NCBI GenBank assembly: GCA_023251535.1
Contig: JAHEYP010000008.1
Coordinates: 36,519-100,518 of the forward strand
Reading direction: 5' to 3'
Origin: Bacteroidota bacterium
GTDB lineage: Bacteria > Bacteroidota > Bacteroidia > AKYH767-A > OLB10
DNA length: 64,000 nucleotides
Position numbers and translations under genes: made by a program. Below, piece by piece: positions 30,261-39,228 of the stretch. The notes under the pieces were generated by a model that saw only the letters and a list, made by a program, of their open reading frames with translations, was not told the origin of the DNA and ran no database searches. The number at the start of each line of letters is the position of its first letter. The first letter of the stretch is position 1.

Positions 30261-32309
30261 TTACCAGATATTTACGCGTAAACTATCCGGCTGGTACATC
30301 GGACTTCCTTCTTTAATTCCGAATGCTTTGTAGAATTCAGGAATATTAGCCATTGGTCCGTTGATACGTAAAAAGTTAGGTGCATGCACATCGGTCATTA
30401 ATCGTAAAGCTAATGTCTCGTCGCGCATCTTTCCAACCCAAGAAAGGGCATATCCTAAGAAGTAACGTTGATCAGGTGTTAGTCCGTTGATTTTCTTTCC
30501 CGACTTATATTGCTCCGTTTTCTTGAATGCTTGATACCCCAATACTACTCCTCCAAGATCCGCAATATTCTCTCCTTGCGTAGCTGCTCCGTTTACATGT
30601 AAACTGTCAAGTACTTTGAATGCGTTGAATTGCTTAACGATTAACTCAGCACGCTTACTGAATTCTTTCTCGTCGTTAGCTGTCCACCAGTTTGTCAAAT
30701 TACCTTTCTCATCAAACTGACGTCCTTGATCATCGAATCCGTGCGTGATTTCATGTCCGATAGTAGATGCACCCGCATATCCGTAAATAATTGCATCATC
30801 AGCTAACGTATCTTCCATTCCTGGAATGATAAATATCGCAGCAGGTAATACAATCTCGTTGTTCGAAGGATTATAATATGCATTGTAAGTTTGTGGAGTC
30901 ATATCCCACTCCGTGCGATCAACAGGCTTGCCTAATTTGCTTGCCATAAAATCGTGAGCCCATCCATTTGCATTTAATACATTCATCACATAAGAACTGC
31001 GATCAATTTTTAAAGACGTATAGTCTTTCCATTTATCAGGATAAGCAACTTTTGTTGTGATGCTGTTTAACTTCACTAATGCTTTTGCTTTCGTTGAATC
31101 GCTCATCCATGTTAAGTCATGAATACGTTCACGATATGCTTGAATAATATTATTCGTTAAATCTTGGTAACGTTTTTTCACTGCTGGAGAAACAAATTTC
31201 TTCACATAAAGTTGTCCGAGCATATCACCGATAGCTCCTTCTTCTTCATCTAATACTCGCTTCCAACGCGGACGTTGTTCTTTCACTCCATTCATTACCG
31301 TTCCAAAGAAATTGAAATGTTCTTTCTCGAATGGTTTACTTAAATAAGATGCAAATGAGTTAACCAAATTCCATCTTAAATAAACTTTCCAATCATCAAG
31401 ACTAACTTTCTTCAACGACTTATCTACTTCTTTGTAAAATTCAGGTTGTCCAACAATTACTGAATCTACATTTCCATAACGCATAGTCTGGAACATCGTT
31501 GACCAATCTACTGAAGGCGTAACATCTTTCATTTCCGATACCGTTAACTTTTTATAGTTACGATATGGATCACGTAAATCTTCTAACTTGCGAGATGCTT
31601 TTGCTAAGGTTGTTTCAATAGCCATCACTTTAGCACTATTCTTCGTAGCAGTTGCTGAATCTTCACCCATCAACACAAACATATTGCGAACGTGTAAAGC
31701 ATATTCTGCACGAATATTTTTTGTGCGGCTATCGTTATTGAAATAATAGTCGCGATCGGGTAATCCGATTCCTCCTTGATACAAATGCAACATTTGCTTC
31801 TCAGAGTTTTTCTCGTCTTGAAATACAAACGATGTGAATAAAGGATCGGCACCATAAGTATGCATTGCAGAAATCATCGAAAGCAATGACGCTTGATTAT
31901 TGATGCCGTTGATTTTAGCAAGTTCTCCATTCAAAGGAGTGATGCCTAACTTATCAATATTCACAGTATCCATTCCAGCTCCGTAAAAATCGCCGATTTT
32001 TTGCTCAGCCGTTCCTGCAGTTCCATGCGCTTTCGCTGCATCTTCACTGATCTTTTGCATACGAGCATAGGTTTCATCCATCACTAAACTCCAGATACCC
32101 CAGCTTTTTTCGTTGCCCGGAATTGGATTTTTCTTAATCCATCCTCCGCAGCTGTACATAAAGAAATCGTCAGAAGGGTTTACCGTAGTATCCATATTCT
32201 CTACTAACGGATCTTTAAAAGCAACTTCTTTTTTGGTTTCTGTTGCCGGTTGAGTACAGGAAGCCATCATCAAGCTTATTCCTGTGGCTGCTAATAGCAG
32301 TTTTTTCAT
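30261..32309 (-). CDS. M13 family metallopeptidase (neprilysin-like), lipoprotein
   Basis: STIGHEITHGFDDQGRQFDEKGN (HExxH), GENIADLGG; lipobox-like LMMASCTQ. Confidence 0.93.
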   Translation of the reverse strand: MKKLLLAATGISLMMASCTQPATETKKEVAFKDPLVENMDTTVNPSDDFFMYSCGGWIKKNPIPGNEKSWGIWSLVMDETYARMQKISEDAAKAHGTAGTAEQKIGDFYGAGMDTVNIDKLGITPLNGELAKINGINNQASLLSMISAMHTYGADPLFTSFVFQDEKNSEKQMLHLYQGGIGLPDRDYYFNNDSRTKNIRAEYALHVRNMFVLMGEDSATATKNSAKVMAIETTLAKASRKLEDLRDPYRNYKKLTVSEMKDVTPSVDWSTMFQTMRYGNVDSVIVGQPEFYKEVDKSLKKVSLDDWKVYLRWNLVNSFASYLSKPFEKEHFNFFGTVMNGVKEQRPRWKRVLDEEEGAIGDMLGQLYVKKFVSPAVKKRYQDLTNNIIQAYRERIHDLTWMSDSTKAKALVKLNSITTKVAYPDKWKDYTSLKIDRSSYVMNVLNANGWAHDFMASKLGKPVDRTEWDMTPQTYNAYYNPSNNEIVLPAAIFIIPGMEDTLADDAIIYGYAGASTIGHEITHGFDDQGRQFDEKGNLTNWWTANDEKEFSKRAELIVKQFNAFKVLDSLHVNGAATQGENIADLGGVVLGYQAFKKTEQYKSGKKINGLTPDQRYFLGYALSWVGKMRDETLALRLMTDVHAPNFLRINGPMANIPEFYKAFGIKEGSPMYQPDSLRVNIW

Positions 32310-32387
32310 GTTACTGATTTTTGATTCTTGTTTTTATATTGCCGACTGACTTCGCCGACCCTAGAATGTTCAAATGTACGATTTTCT

Positions 32388-34451
32388 CTATTTGCTCAAT
32401 AATTCGAGTGTTTCGTCGGGGGATTCTATTGGCAAGGAACAGACCTTATCTTTACATACAAAAGCTATCGTTTTTCCCTCTGAAACGCGTCCTTCATTGA
32501 TCGATAATTTGCTACCCTTTGTCGCAATTGCTAACAATAGGTCAGGTCGGTAGTTTTTGCGTATCTCATCGACCCAAACATGGGCTTCATCGCCGCTAAC
32601 CACTATTTCATAGAAAGGATGGGTAGAATTTATGAACAATTGCGCCCATTTGGAGTACCAAGGGGTCGCCGACACTATTTCTTTCTGCAAACCTGATATC
32701 ATTTGCATTGCTTGTTCTTCATATTCTGGCTTCCCGAAATAACGCGATAGATTAAATAAATTGGTAGCCATTACTGCATTCGAAGATGAAATTACATTGT
32801 CTTGTAATTCCATTTTTCGCGCTATTAGTGCTTCTCCATTCGTCGGGGTGAAATAGAAAAGTTTCGTATTGTCATCTTCGAAAAGTTCTATTACTTTTTC
32901 GGTTAATCGTTTTGCCTCCAACAAATGTGCTTCGTTAAAATCAGCTTGATACAAACTAATATATGCTTCTATCAACAAACTGTAGTCATCGAGGAAAGCA
33001 TAACCTTTCTGTTGGTGTGCAACATTCTCGGCATCCACACACGAGTGATACAACCCTCCGTTTACGTCACTTAAATTTGATTTTATAAATTCAATATTGG
33101 AATATGCTGCATCTAAAAATATTTTGTCGTTGAAGGCAATATTAGCATCCGCAAGTCCTTTAATCATTAACGCATTCCATCCAGTAATAATTTTATAATC
33201 TAATCCCGGACGAACACGTTTTTCTCTCTCAGCCAAGAGTTTATTTCGAAGTGATGTTACTTTTTGTTTCAATTCTTCGACCGAAAGTTGATATCGAATT
33301 GCAATTGTCTCATCGTCTTCGAAGCGTAAAGGAATAAACACATCATGCTCCCAATATCCTCTATCGTTGATATTATAGTAGTCACTTATTAGCAATGCAT
33401 CATTTTCGGTAAGGATAGCCGTTAGTTCATTTTTTGTCCACGTATAAAACTTCCCTTCTACTCCTTCACTATCTGCATCGAGCGCAGCATAAAATCCTTT
33501 GTGCGGCGATGTCAACTCTCTTTGTACAAACGCGAAAATATCATACGCGATTTCTTTATACAAAGGATCTTTAAATTGTCGGTAGGCATTCGAATACAAT
33601 GAAAGTAATTGTCCGTTGTCGTATAGCATTTTTTCAAAATGCGGCACCTTCCATAACATATCGGTACTGTATCGAGTGAATCCTCCTCCTATTTGATCAT
33701 AGATCCCTCCGTAAGCCATTTTCTTCAGCGTAAGCTGAACATGCTCACCGGCATAAGGATGTTTTGAATGAAAATAATAGTTTAATAAAAACTCGTAGGT
33801 TGCAGGCATCGGAAATTTGGGTGAACGATTCGGACCACCATCTTGTTCATCGAAGTTCGCCGACCAACGCAAGAAAACATCATTCCAGTCGGGAGTAGAA
33901 ATTTTAGCAACATCAATATTCGGCTTCAGTGCTTCCACGCGTTGTATTCCCTGCGTTAATTCCTCAGCATATTCATTGCATTTTGCGGGATCATTGCGAT
34001 AAAAAGCTGCAATTTGCAACAACACATTTCTCCATTGTTCTTTCGGGAAGTAAGTACCACCATAAATCGGTCGACCATCAGGCAAAACGATACAATTCAA
34101 TGGCCATCCACCACGACCAGTCATTAGCTGCACAGCATCCATGTAAATCTTGTCGATATCGGGACGCTCCTCGCGATCGACCTTCACACAAACGTAATGC
34201 TTGTTCATCACAACAGCTATCTCTTCATCCTCAAAGCTTTCATGCTCCATTACGTGACACCAATGGCAAGCCGAATAACCAATGCTGATGATCATAAGCT
34301 TACCCGTCGATTTCGCATCGGCAAAGGCCTTCTCGCCCCAAGGCATCCATTTTACAGGGTTATAAGCATGCTGAAGCAGGTAAGGGCTCAACGAATCAAT
34401 TAAAGCATTGGGTTCTTTAGGTGCGTCCATGAAATAAAATTCTTGCGACAA
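32388..34451 (-). CDS. thioredoxin domain-containing protein (YyaL/DUF255, spermatogenesis-associated protein 20-like)
   Basis: [52 protein letters not shown]. Confidence 0.93.
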   Translation of the reverse strand: MSQEFYFMDAPKEPNALIDSLSPYLLQHAYNPVKWMPWGEKAFADAKSTGKLMIISIGYSACHWCHVMEHESFEDEEIAVVMNKHYVCVKVDREERPDIDKIYMDAVQLMTGRGGWPLNCIVLPDGRPIYGGTYFPKEQWRNVLLQIAAFYRNDPAKCNEYAEELTQGIQRVEALKPNIDVAKISTPDWNDVFLRWSANFDEQDGGPNRSPKFPMPATYEFLLNYYFHSKHPYAGEHVQLTLKKMAYGGIYDQIGGGFTRYSTDMLWKVPHFEKMLYDNGQLLSLYSNAYRQFKDPLYKEIAYDIFAFVQRELTSPHKGFYAALDADSEGVEGKFYTWTKNELTAILTENDALLISDYYNINDRGYWEHDVFIPLRFEDDETIAIRYQLSVEELKQKVTSLRNKLLAEREKRVRPGLDYKIITGWNALMIKGLADANIAFNDKIFLDAAYSNIEFIKSNLSDVNGGLYHSCVDAENVAHQQKGYAFLDDYSLLIEAYISLYQADFNEAHLLEAKRLTEKVIELFEDDNTKLFYFTPTNGEALIARKMELQDNVISSSNAVMATNLFNLSRYFGKPEYEEQAMQMISGLQKEIVSATPWYSKWAQLFINSTHPFYEIVVSGDEAHVWVDEIRKNYRPDLLLAIATKGSKLSINEGRVSEGKTIAFVCKDKVCSLPIESPDETLELLSK

Positions 34452-34476
34452 ATATCGGATAAATCAGTATGTGGAT

Positions 34477-34484
34477 TATCTTTG
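34477..34484 (+). promoter_or_regulatory. candidate Bacteroidetes -7 element (TAnnTTTG)
   Basis: tatctttg 5 nt upstream of ATG 34489; no clear -33 element. Confidence 0.3.
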
Positions 34485-34488
34485 TTGC

Positions 34489-34695
34489 ATGACAAACAAG
34501 CGAAGAGTCACTATAATCGTGTTATCCGTGATAACAGGATCCATTTTATCTTTCTTCATGTTCAAGCTTAGAAGAGGAGGCGGAGCATTAACAACCGACG
34601 ATCAAGCTATGCTTATCACCAACTTTTCATTTTCGATTGTGATTATATTGGGGATTGGCTTTTTCTTTATTTGGAACAAGAAAAACGATTTATAA
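34489..34695 (+). CDS. small membrane protein
   Basis: two hydrophobic segments (VTIIVLSVITGSILSFFMF; FSIVIILGIGFFFIW); ATG at 34489. Confidence 0.6.
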   Translation: MTNKRRVTIIVLSVITGSILSFFMFKLRRGGGALTTDDQAMLITNFSFSIVIILGIGFFFIWNKKNDL

Positions 34696-34697
34696 TG

Positions 34698-34729
34698 TGC
34701 TAGTTTGCTAATCTGCCAATGTGCTAATT
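34698..34729. repeat. degenerate 8-nt short tandem array (4 units)
   Basis: tgctagtt|tgctaatc|tgccaatg|tgctaatt. Confidence 0.6.
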
Positions 34730-34799
34730 TTTATTTTTCTATGGGATAAAATATTTTAAAACATCGGCTATATTCTTTACAATGAAATAAAACAGAATT

Positions 34800-34838
34800 A
34801 AAAAGAGGCTATCGGTAATCGACAGCCTCTTTTTTTTA
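34800..34838 (-). terminator. terminator downstream of tyrS
   Basis: aaaagaggctatcggtaatcgacagcctctttttttt. Confidence 0.78.
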
Positions 34839-36125
34839 TTCTGCTATGAGCAGGTAGTAATTTTTCTTTCCTTTTTGTACTAGCAGGTATTTATTGTTTA
34901 ACAACATTCCTGCGTTAGCATTGAAGAGAGGATCGGGCATCTTTTCTTTATTGATACTAACACCACCGGCTTGAATCATTTTTCGTGCTTCACCTTTCGA
35001 AGGAAACACTCCTGTTTTCTCTGATAACAATTCAACTAAGTTTATTCCCGCTTCTAGATCGCTGCGCTGAATTTTCACCTGAGGCACTCCTTCAAAAACA
35101 CTTAACAATGTTTCTTCGTCGAGTTTCAATAATGCATCGGTGGGCGCATTTCCGAATAAAATTTCGGAAGCTTCTACTGCTCCTTTCCATGCTTCTTCAG
35201 AATGAACAATCGTAGTCACCTCTTTTGCTAATGCTTTTTGCAATGCACGTTGATGCGGCGCATGGGCATGATCAGCTTCTATGGCTTCTATTGTTTCCTT
35301 CGATAACAAAGTGAAAATACGAATATATTTTCCTGCATCAGCATCAGAAGCATTTAACCAAAACTGATAAAATTTATAAGGGGATGTCAGCTTCGCATCG
35401 AGCCAAACGTTTCCGCTTTCGCTCTTCCCGAATTTGCTTCCATCGGCTTTAGTGATCAACGGACAAGTTAAAGCAAATGCTTCGCCACCTTCCATGCGAC
35501 GAATTAATTCTGTTCCTGTAGTAATATTCCCCCACTGATCAGAACCACCCATTTGCACTTTGGCATTCATCTCTTTGTTAAGATGATAAAAATCGAATCC
35601 CTGAATCAACTGATAGCTAAATTCGGTGAAGGAAATTCCGGTTTCTAAACGATTTTGTACGCTGTCTTTCGACATCATATAACTTACCGTAATATGTTTA
35701 CCCACATCACGCAAGAAACCTAACAAACTCCAATCCTTAAACCAATCATAATTATTTACGAGAACCGCTTTATTATTGCCATTTTCGAAATCTAAAAACT
35801 TCGACAACTGTTTTCGGATACACGCAACGTTATGCTGTAAAACTTCTTCCTTTAATTGCTTGCGTTCTTCTTTTTTACCTGAAGGATCACCCACCATTCC
35901 GGTAGCACCACCAACTAAAGCAATAGGCTTATGTCCGTTAACTTGTAAATGCTTTAATAACATAATAGGCACTAAATTTCCCACATGCAGCGACTCAGCA
36001 GTAGGATCGAATCCCACATAAGCTGTAGTCATTTCTTTTGCAAATTGGTCTTGGGTACCCGGCATCACATCATGGATCATGCCTCTCCATCGTAGTTCTT
36101 CTACGAAATTCAATTTATTACTCAT
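34836..36125 (-). CDS. tyrS: tyrosyl-tRNA synthetase
   Basis: [40 protein letters not shown]-terminal S4-like domain. Confidence 0.95.
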   Translation of the reverse strand: MSNKLNFVEELRWRGMIHDVMPGTQDQFAKEMTTAYVGFDPTAESLHVGNLVPIMLLKHLQVNGHKPIALVGGATGMVGDPSGKKEERKQLKEEVLQHNVACIRKQLSKFLDFENGNNKAVLVNNYDWFKDWSLLGFLRDVGKHITVSYMMSKDSVQNRLETGISFTEFSYQLIQGFDFYHLNKEMNAKVQMGGSDQWGNITTGTELIRRMEGGEAFALTCPLITKADGSKFGKSESGNVWLDAKLTSPYKFYQFWLNASDADAGKYIRIFTLLSKETIEAIEADHAHAPHQRALQKALAKEVTTIVHSEEAWKGAVEASEILFGNAPTDALLKLDEETLLSVFEGVPQVKIQRSDLEAGINLVELLSEKTGVFPSKGEARKMIQAGGVSINKEKMPDPLFNANAGMLLNNKYLLVQKGKKNYYLLIAE

Positions 36126-36141
36126 GAGGCAAAGATAAAGA

Positions 36142-36169
36142 ATTTTGAATTTATGATTTTTAATTTTGA
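36142..36169. repeat. degenerate 7-nt short tandem array (4 units)
   Basis: attttga|atttatg|attttta|attttga. Confidence 0.55.
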
Positions 36170-36249
36170 ATGGGGCTGGCGCATATAAAAAGCGTAGCCC
36201 TGATTGTGCTATTTCAGCTCTACTTCAGGGGAATCTCGCCCGCGTCCCC

Positions 36250-36285
36250 ATTCATTCATTCACCCATCCATTCATTCATTCATTG
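36250..36285. repeat. interrupted ATTC tetranucleotide array
   Basis: attcattcattcacccatccattcattcattcattg, about 40 nt upstream of the ATG at 36327. Confidence 0.75.
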
Positions 36286-36326
36286 CTTTTAGGTTATCTC
36301 CTAAAATTAACTGATTTTTGCAGCAT

Positions 36327-37313
36327 ATGATATTAGTTACCGGAGGCACAGGATTAGTAGGTTCTCGCTTGTTGTATGATCTTACAAGAGCAGGGAAAAG
36401 GGTGCGTGCCATTGCCAGAACGAAGGGTAATTTGGGCACTTTTGAGATATACACCGCCTCCGAGCCTGCCTTACGAGAGCTAGTTGAATGGGTAGAAGCC
36501 GACTTACTCGATTTGGGATCGTTGGAGAGGGCCACCCAAGGAATTACGGCCATTTATCATTGTGCTGCCGTCGTATCTTTCGACCCGAAATCGGCTAAAA
36601 TGATGGAGCAAGTGAATATTGAAGGGACGGCCAATTTGGTGAATTTAGCCCTCAATCTTCCCAACTTCGAATCATTTACGCATGTGAGTTCGGTAGCGAC
36701 ATTAGGAAGAGCCCCGGGCAATGCCATGCTCGATGAACATAGCGATTGGATTCCCGGTAAACATAATTCAAACTATGCCATTAGCAAGTACGGAGCAGAA
36801 AGAGAAGTATGGCGCGCCTCTGCGGAAGGCTTACCAGTTGTTATTGTTAATCCGAGTATAATTTTAGGTCCGGGTAATGGTAAATCGGGTAGCTCTGCAT
36901 TGTTTAAGAAAGTAAAAGACGGATTTCCTTTTTATACCGAAGGAGTAAGTGGATTTGTTGATGTTGCCGATGTAACACGAGCTATGATTCAACTTACAGA
37001 GCAAAAGAAATTCGGAGAGCGATATATTTTGAATGCCGACAATATTACTTATCGCGAATTGTTCGGCATGATGGCTGAATCGATGAAAGTAAAAGCTCCA
37101 GGAATTAAAGTTAGTCCATTGCTTTCAGCAATCGTTTGGCGCCTCGAAAAAATACGAAGTTTAGCTACAGGCAAAACACCTTTTATCACCAAAGAAACTG
37201 CATACTCAGCGCATCAACAACGCACCTATTCAGGAAATAAAATAGTTGTTGATACGGGATTTAAATATACTGCGTTGAGTGATTCGGTTAGGACAATTTG
37301 TGCGCTTTTTTAA
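36327..37313 (+). CDS. NAD-dependent epimerase/dehydratase (SDR)
   Basis: MILVTGGTGLVGSRLLYDLTRAGKRVRAIAR; NYAISKYGAE. Confidence 0.88.
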   Translation: MILVTGGTGLVGSRLLYDLTRAGKRVRAIARTKGNLGTFEIYTASEPALRELVEWVEADLLDLGSLERATQGITAIYHCAAVVSFDPKSAKMMEQVNIEGTANLVNLALNLPNFESFTHVSSVATLGRAPGNAMLDEHSDWIPGKHNSNYAISKYGAEREVWRASAEGLPVVIVNPSIILGPGNGKSGSSALFKKVKDGFPFYTEGVSGFVDVADVTRAMIQLTEQKKFGERYILNADNITYRELFGMMAESMKVKAPGIKVSPLLSAIVWRLEKIRSLATGKTPFITKETAYSAHQQRTYSGNKIVVDTGFKYTALSDSVRTICALF

Positions 37314-37339
37314 CGCAACTTTCTCTATTTATTTATATC

Positions 37340-37729
37340 TCAATTCTGAATTGTTTTTTTTCTCATCTCCGGCTTGTACTTTATAAAAAAGTTAAGCCAT
37401 ATTACTCGTGATGTGCGGAATGTCCATGGAGATAAAACTAAAAGCACTAAGGTTAATGCCAACATATATGACCACGTATTGAATTCAGAAAACAATACGA
37501 TATCCGCTACAAATAAACTTACGCCAATAGCTACCGTTAACGCATAGCTTACATACATTGCTCCGTAATAATATCCAGGCTCGCGCTCAAAATCTAGTCC
37601 GCATTTCGGACAAGAATGATTCATCTTTGCAATGTCTTTTAATTGATATGAGCTTTTTGTTTGATACATATCGCCTTCGAGACACTGAGGACATTTATGA
37701 CTAAAAATAGATTTCAATTTTGCGAGCAT
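37340..37729 (-). CDS. DUF983 family protein
   Basis: HKCPQCLEGDMYQ...CPKCGLDFEREPGYYYGAMYVSYAL. Confidence 0.82.
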   Translation of the reverse strand: MLAKLKSIFSHKCPQCLEGDMYQTKSSYQLKDIAKMNHSCPKCGLDFEREPGYYYGAMYVSYALTVAIGVSLFVADIVLFSEFNTWSYMLALTLVLLVLSPWTFRTSRVIWLNFFIKYKPEMRKKTIQN

Positions 37730-37836
37730 ACTCTGTGGTTTAGCGCTGCAAAGGTCGTGATTTCAAGCCTATAATCATTGTAACTTGTGTTACAATTGCT
37801 CTATTTTACACCAAAAAAGTCGCATTTTTATCAAAA

Positions 37837-37878
37837 AGGAAGGAAGACGTATAAAAACATCTTCCTTCCCCCTCCTTT
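37837..37878 (-). terminator. terminator-like hairpin
   Basis: ggaaggaagacg-tataaaaa-catcttccttcc, immediately downstream of the Cys/His-rich gene. Confidence 0.65.
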
Positions 37879-37881
37879 TCC

Positions 37882-38184
37882 TTATTTCATTTTACAGGCA
37901 TCGGTGCAAACATGCCCTTTCTCACCATGCATGTACATATGCTTTCCGTCTTTGCATGATGCATTGCATTCGTGTTCCTTCATTTTCATGGTCTTTGCCA
38001 TTGCCTTATGGCATTCTTTCGTACAAACATGTCCCTTTTCCCCATGCATATACATGTGCTTGCCTTCTGTGCATGCTGTCGTACATGAATGTTCTTTCAT
38101 TGTTGATTTCATTGGGGCTTGTTGAGAAAACCCTGAAATGCTCATGCCGGCAAATAAAATTACCAACGCCATTAATTTTTTCAT
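37882..38184 (-). CDS. small secreted Cys/His/Met-rich protein with two copies of a C-x3-C-x15-C-x3-C module
   Basis: signal-peptide-like MKKLMALVILFAGMSISGFSQ; MKEHSCTTACTEGKHMYMHGEKGHVCTKEC and MKEHECNASCKDGKHMYMHGEKGHVCTDAC. Confidence 0.8.
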   Translation of the reverse strand: MKKLMALVILFAGMSISGFSQQAPMKSTMKEHSCTTACTEGKHMYMHGEKGHVCTKECHKAMAKTMKMKEHECNASCKDGKHMYMHGEKGHVCTDACKMK

Positions 38185-38203
38185 AGTGCTTTTGTTAAAG
38201 TTC

Positions 38204-38217
38204 AACCGATTGGTCGG
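38204..38217 (-). promoter_or_regulatory. candidate regulatory motif CCGACCAATCGGTT
   Basis: upstream of the Cys/His-rich gene; similar to AACCAATTCGGTT at 39093-39105. Confidence 0.35.
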
Positions 38218-38255
38218 CGAATGACACAATTCCTTACAAAAATTTCAAAAAAAAA

Positions 38256-38519
38256 TTATTGTTCTTCTATTTTACGAATGATCCGTTCTTGCAAAAACAA
38301 TAAATCTGTTGCAGTTTCTACTTGTCGTGCCGCTATTTCTTTCGCTAATTTTTCTATCAATTCACTCTGTCGGCTGTATTTCGTACATGCACCGCAGATA
38401 CCGAGATGTAACTTCAACTTCACCGATTCAATTGCAGAAAGCTCTGTAATATGTTTCTTTTCTATCAGCTCGGTAGCTCGTTGGCAAGAATACCAGATGT
38501 AATGTGTAGGCTTCTTCAT
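38256..38519 (-). CDS. small zinc-finger-like anti-sigma factor candidate
   Basis: HLGICGACTKYSRQ (HxxxCxxC); 4-bp overlap with the upstream ECF sigma gene. Confidence 0.7.
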   Translation of the reverse strand: MKKPTHYIWYSCQRATELIEKKHITELSAIESVKLKLHLGICGACTKYSRQSELIEKLAKEIAARQVETATDLLFLQERIIRKIEEQ

Positions 38520-39076
38520 GCGGCAAACCAGTTTAATTCAAGACATTTCCTCAGTTGCAGTTTAGCACGATGAATAATCTGCCAGTAATTAGTAGGCGTG
38601 ATCTCTAATTCCTGACAAACAATTTTACTTTCTTTATCATCAATAAACTTTAAACGAATAATCGCCGACCAATTTCCCGGTAATTTATTGATACATCCAT
38701 CTAATACCGACTTAAATTTTAAATCGTCTAACAAATGGGTTTCATCCGCAACTGCCCATTCTTTCGGCGCTTCCGATTCCTTCCAATGTCCGTTTACAAA
38801 ATAGTCGCTTGTGGTATCTAGTTTAACGGTAGAGCGTCGCTGCTGCTTTCGGTAATGATCAGCAATTTTGTTTTTCAATATACCGTACAACCAAGTTTTC
38901 ACTTCACTCTCTCCCTTAAAAGCTTTAAATCCTTTCAAAGCAGCAACAAAAGTATCTTGCACCATATCCTCCGACAACTCTTTGTCGGATGTCTTGTAAA
39001 AAGCCCATGAATACAACTCCCCAGAGAACTGTTTAACCCAAATTTTTACTTGCTCATTGGCAGAATCCATATTCAT
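38516..39076 (-). CDS. ECF RNA polymerase sigma factor
   Basis: LSEDMVQDTFVAALKGFKAFKGESEVKTWLYGILKNKIADHYRK; region 4 VCQELEITPTNYWQIIHRAKLQLRKCLE. Confidence 0.9.
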   Translation of the reverse strand: MNMDSANEQVKIWVKQFSGELYSWAFYKTSDKELSEDMVQDTFVAALKGFKAFKGESEVKTWLYGILKNKIADHYRKQQRRSTVKLDTTSDYFVNGHWKESEAPKEWAVADETHLLDDLKFKSVLDGCINKLPGNWSAIIRLKFIDDKESKIVCQELEITPTNYWQIIHRAKLQLRKCLELNWFAA

Positions 39077-39092
39077 AGCAGGCTCAAAAATA

Positions 39093-39105
39093 AACCAATT
39101 CGGTT
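39093..39105 (+). promoter_or_regulatory. candidate regulatory motif AACCAATTCGGTT
   Basis: spacer between divergent ECF sigma and TonB-receptor genes; similar motif at 38204-38217. Confidence 0.35.
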
Positions 39106-39228
39106 AAAAATCAACAATCGGGTCGATCATCTCAAATTACAATTCAACCCTATTTACATACAATTCATGTACCTACACCTTTATTTAAGGATTTAGCCAA
39201 TCTAATATTGCCATAAATTCTTCAACCC

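Noticed and set aside
33929-34288. 119-aa plus-strand ORF
   Set aside because: Antisense of the YyaL-like thioredoxin-domain gene.
37882-38184. Resemblance of C-x3-C-x15-C-x3-C to the twin CX3C motif of mitochondrial small Tim proteins
   Set aside because: Spacing similarity only; bacterial secreted protein with exact internal duplication, so homology is unlikely.
37785-38186. Two overlapping plus-strand Cys-rich ORFs (133 and 112 aa)
   Set aside because: Antisense of the duplicated Cys/His protein gene; their repeats are the mirror of the real repeats, and they lack convincing starts.
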